Of a stretch of 64,000 bases of DNA, positions 62,829 through 64,000 are shown piece by piece (the stretch's first letter is position 1; each line of letters begins with the position of its first letter). The translations under genes were made by a program, and so were the position numbers. Origin of the DNA: Pseudomonadota bacterium (GTDB lineage: Bacteria; Pseudomonadota; Gammaproteobacteria; Steroidobacterales; Steroidobacteraceae); contig JAKCDC010000002.1 of NCBI GenBank assembly GCA_021838635.1, positions 1 to 64,000 on the forward strand, written 5' to 3'. Below the pieces are notes generated by a model. That model was not told where the DNA came from. It did not search any database and saw only the letters and a program-made list of their open reading frames with translations.

Positions 62829-63584
62829 ATGGCATCGGCTCGCCCCCTCATTGGTCTACCCGCTGACCGCCGCACCCTCGGCGTGCAGCCCTTTCATGTG
62901 GCGGCCGAAAAATACGCCCGGGCGCTGCTCGAGGCCGCCGATGCGCTGCCGATGGTCATTCCTTCCCTGGGGGCCGAGCTGCGCTCGGTTGAACTGCTCG
63001 AGCGCCTCGATGGACTGCTGTTCACCGGCAGCCCCTCGAACGTCGAGCCGCACCATTACGCCGGCCCGCCGAGCGTGCCCGGCACGCTGCACGACCCGGC
63101 CCGCGATGCGACCACCTTGCCGCTGATCCGCGCCGCGGTCGAGCGGGGCGTGCCCGTGCTGGGCATCTGCCGCGGCTTTCAGGAGGTGAACGTCGCCTTC
63201 GGCGGCAGCCTGCACCAGCGCGTGCACGAGGTGCCGGGCTACCTTGATCACCGCGACGACGAGCGCCAGCCGCTCGAGGTCCAGTATGGCCCGGCGCACG
63301 AGGTCACGCTCGAGCCGAACGGTCTGCTCAGCGGTCTCGCCGGCGCCGAGCGGGTGCGTGTGAACTCGCTGCATTGGCAGGGCATCGAGCGGCTCGGCCC
63401 GGGATTGTTGGTCGAGGCTCGCGCTCCGGATGGTCTGATCGAGGCCTTCCGTGTGGCGCAGGCCCCGTCCTTTGCGCTCGCGGTGCAGTGGCATCCGGAG
63501 TGGCAGGTGATGAGCAACCCGTTCTCGCGAGCCCTGTTCGCGGCGTTCGGCGCGGCGTGCCGGGCGCGCTCGCTCGCTCGTTAA
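62829..63584 (+). CDS. puuD: Gamma-glutamyl-GABA hydrolase
   Basis: 251 residues, a class I glutamine-amidotransferase-type peptidase (C26). Catalytic Cys114 in GICRGFQEVNVAFGGSLHQ, His222 and Glu224 in AVQWHPEWQ. GLLFTGSPSNVEPHHY is the typical PuuD loop. It splits gamma-glutamyl-gamma-aminobutyrate into glutamate and GABA in the glutamylated putrescine pathway. Followed 11 bases later by puuA. Confidence 0.93.
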   Translation: MASARPLIGLPADRRTLGVQPFHVAAEKYARALLEAADALPMVIPSLGAELRSVELLERLDGLLFTGSPSNVEPHHYAGPPSVPGTLHDPARDATTLPLIRAAVERGVPVLGICRGFQEVNVAFGGSLHQRVHEVPGYLDHRDDERQPLEVQYGPAHEVTLEPNGLLSGLAGAERVRVNSLHWQGIERLGPGLLVEARAPDGLIEAFRVAQAPSFALAVQWHPEWQVMSNPFSRALFAAFGAACRARSLAR

Positions 63585-63595
63585 GAGGCAATGCC

Positions 63596-64000
63596 ATGGT
63601 GAGCGAAGTCAGTCAGTTCTTCCGCGACCACGCCATCTCCGAGGTGGAGGCGATCATTCCGGACATGGCCGGCATCGCCCGCGGCAAGATCATGCCGGCG
63701 GAGAAGTTCGCCGAGGACGGTGGGATGCGTCTGCCGGAGAGCGTGTTCCTGCAGACCGTCACGGGCGACTATCCGCCCGACACCGGCCAGGCGATGAGTC
63801 CGGCGGAAATCGACATCATCCTCAAGGCCGATCCGAAGACGGTGCGGCGCGTGCCGTGGGCGGCCGAGCCGACCGCCCAGGTGATCCATGACTGTTTCTA
63901 CGCCGACGGCCGGCGCGTCACGATGGCGCCGCGGCACGTGCTGCGCAACATCGTGGAGCTCTATGCGCAGCGCGGTTGGGAACCGGTGGTCGCCCCGGAG
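63596..64000 (+). CDS. puuA: Gamma-glutamylputrescine synthetase (3' partial)
   Basis: 135 codons present; the gene runs off the window. Start ATG 63596 follows AAGAGG; a nearby ATG at 63591 is out of frame and stops at once. The N-terminal beta-grasp domain of the glutamine synthetase fold reads EVEAIIPDMAGIARGKIMP, then PESVFLQTVTGDYP, VPWAAEPTAQVIHDCFYADG and APRHVLRNIVELYAQRGWEPVVAPE, typical of PuuA. It ligates glutamate to putrescine with ATP, the first step of the pathway shared with puuD and puuB. Confidence 0.92.
   Translation, partial: MVSEVSQFFRDHAISEVEAIIPDMAGIARGKIMPAEKFAEDGGMRLPESVFLQTVTGDYPPDTGQAMSPAEIDIILKADPKTVRRVPWAAEPTAQVIHDCFYADGRRVTMAPRHVLRNIVELYAQRGWEPVVAPE

Overview
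The window is about 64 kb of high-GC, tightly packed bacterial chromosome. I see no rRNA, tRNA, CRISPR array, insertion sequence or phage gene. Gene content (UbiD/UbiT/UbiU/UbiV ubiquinone synthesis, Fnr, the YbiI-type DksA/TraR protein, RlmKL, EmrAB plus an OprM-like outer-membrane channel, Fe-SOD, puu genes) points to a Gram-negative gammaproteobacterium. I cannot name the genus. A plasma-membrane H+-ATPase and a complete cytochrome bd operon suggest a life with acid stress and changing oxygen; that is inference.

Layout. 1-9.7 kb: end of an outer-membrane barrel gene, a small membrane protein, a P-type H+-ATPase, a photolyase, a two-gene ABC exporter, an S9 peptidase and a YbiI-like zinc-finger protein. 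9.8-14.5 kb: a MarR-controlled tripartite drug efflux operon (MarR, EmrA, EmrB, outer-membrane lipoprotein) behind a palindromic operator array, followed by a convergent SPOR lipoprotein. 15.2-24 kb, all on the minus strand: an ECF sigma factor and an RskA-type anti-sigma factor, then an eight-gene lipid-modification operon (desaturase, FAD oxidoreductase, DUF1365, cyclopropane synthase, DUF2878, DUF1295, a second cyclopropane-synthase/methyltransferase, lipocalin) with 4-base overlaps at nearly every junction. 24.7-31.1 kb: cydA-cydB-cydX-cydD-cydC, with an unusual two-helix CydX. 31.3-36.3 kb: a small secreted protein and an RND efflux pair.

36.3-43.1 kb is an oxygen-response block. ubiD-ubiU-ubiV lies behind a perfect TTGAT-N4-ATCAA Fnr site. 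Divergent ubiT and fnr share a second perfect site. A radical-SAM gene follows, with a third Crp/Fnr-family palindrome (TTGAC-N4-GTCAA) upstream. This looks like an Fnr-controlled island for ubiquinone synthesis without oxygen. 43.1-51.3 kb: a cysteine-synthase-family enzyme, a carboxylesterase, a small exported protein, Fe-SOD, a CBS-domain CLC channel and RlmKL.

51.2-58.6 kb holds a hydrogenase-4-like membrane complex (hyfB, C, E, F, G, I) divergent from a ribbon-helix-helix regulator. The large subunit has Ser-x-x-Ser where [NiFe] hydrogenases have their first Cys-x-x-Cys, and it lacks the C-terminal DPCxxC. The small subunit keeps its Fe-S cysteines. It is therefore an energy-converting-hydrogenase-related (Ehr-type) complex of unknown substrate, and is the most intriguing system here. 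58.6-64 kb: an HD-GYP protein; asd behind what looks like a transcription attenuator (short leader ORF, antiterminator pairing, terminator with a T run); then divergent puuB and puuD-puuA for putrescine use, with puuA cut by the window end.
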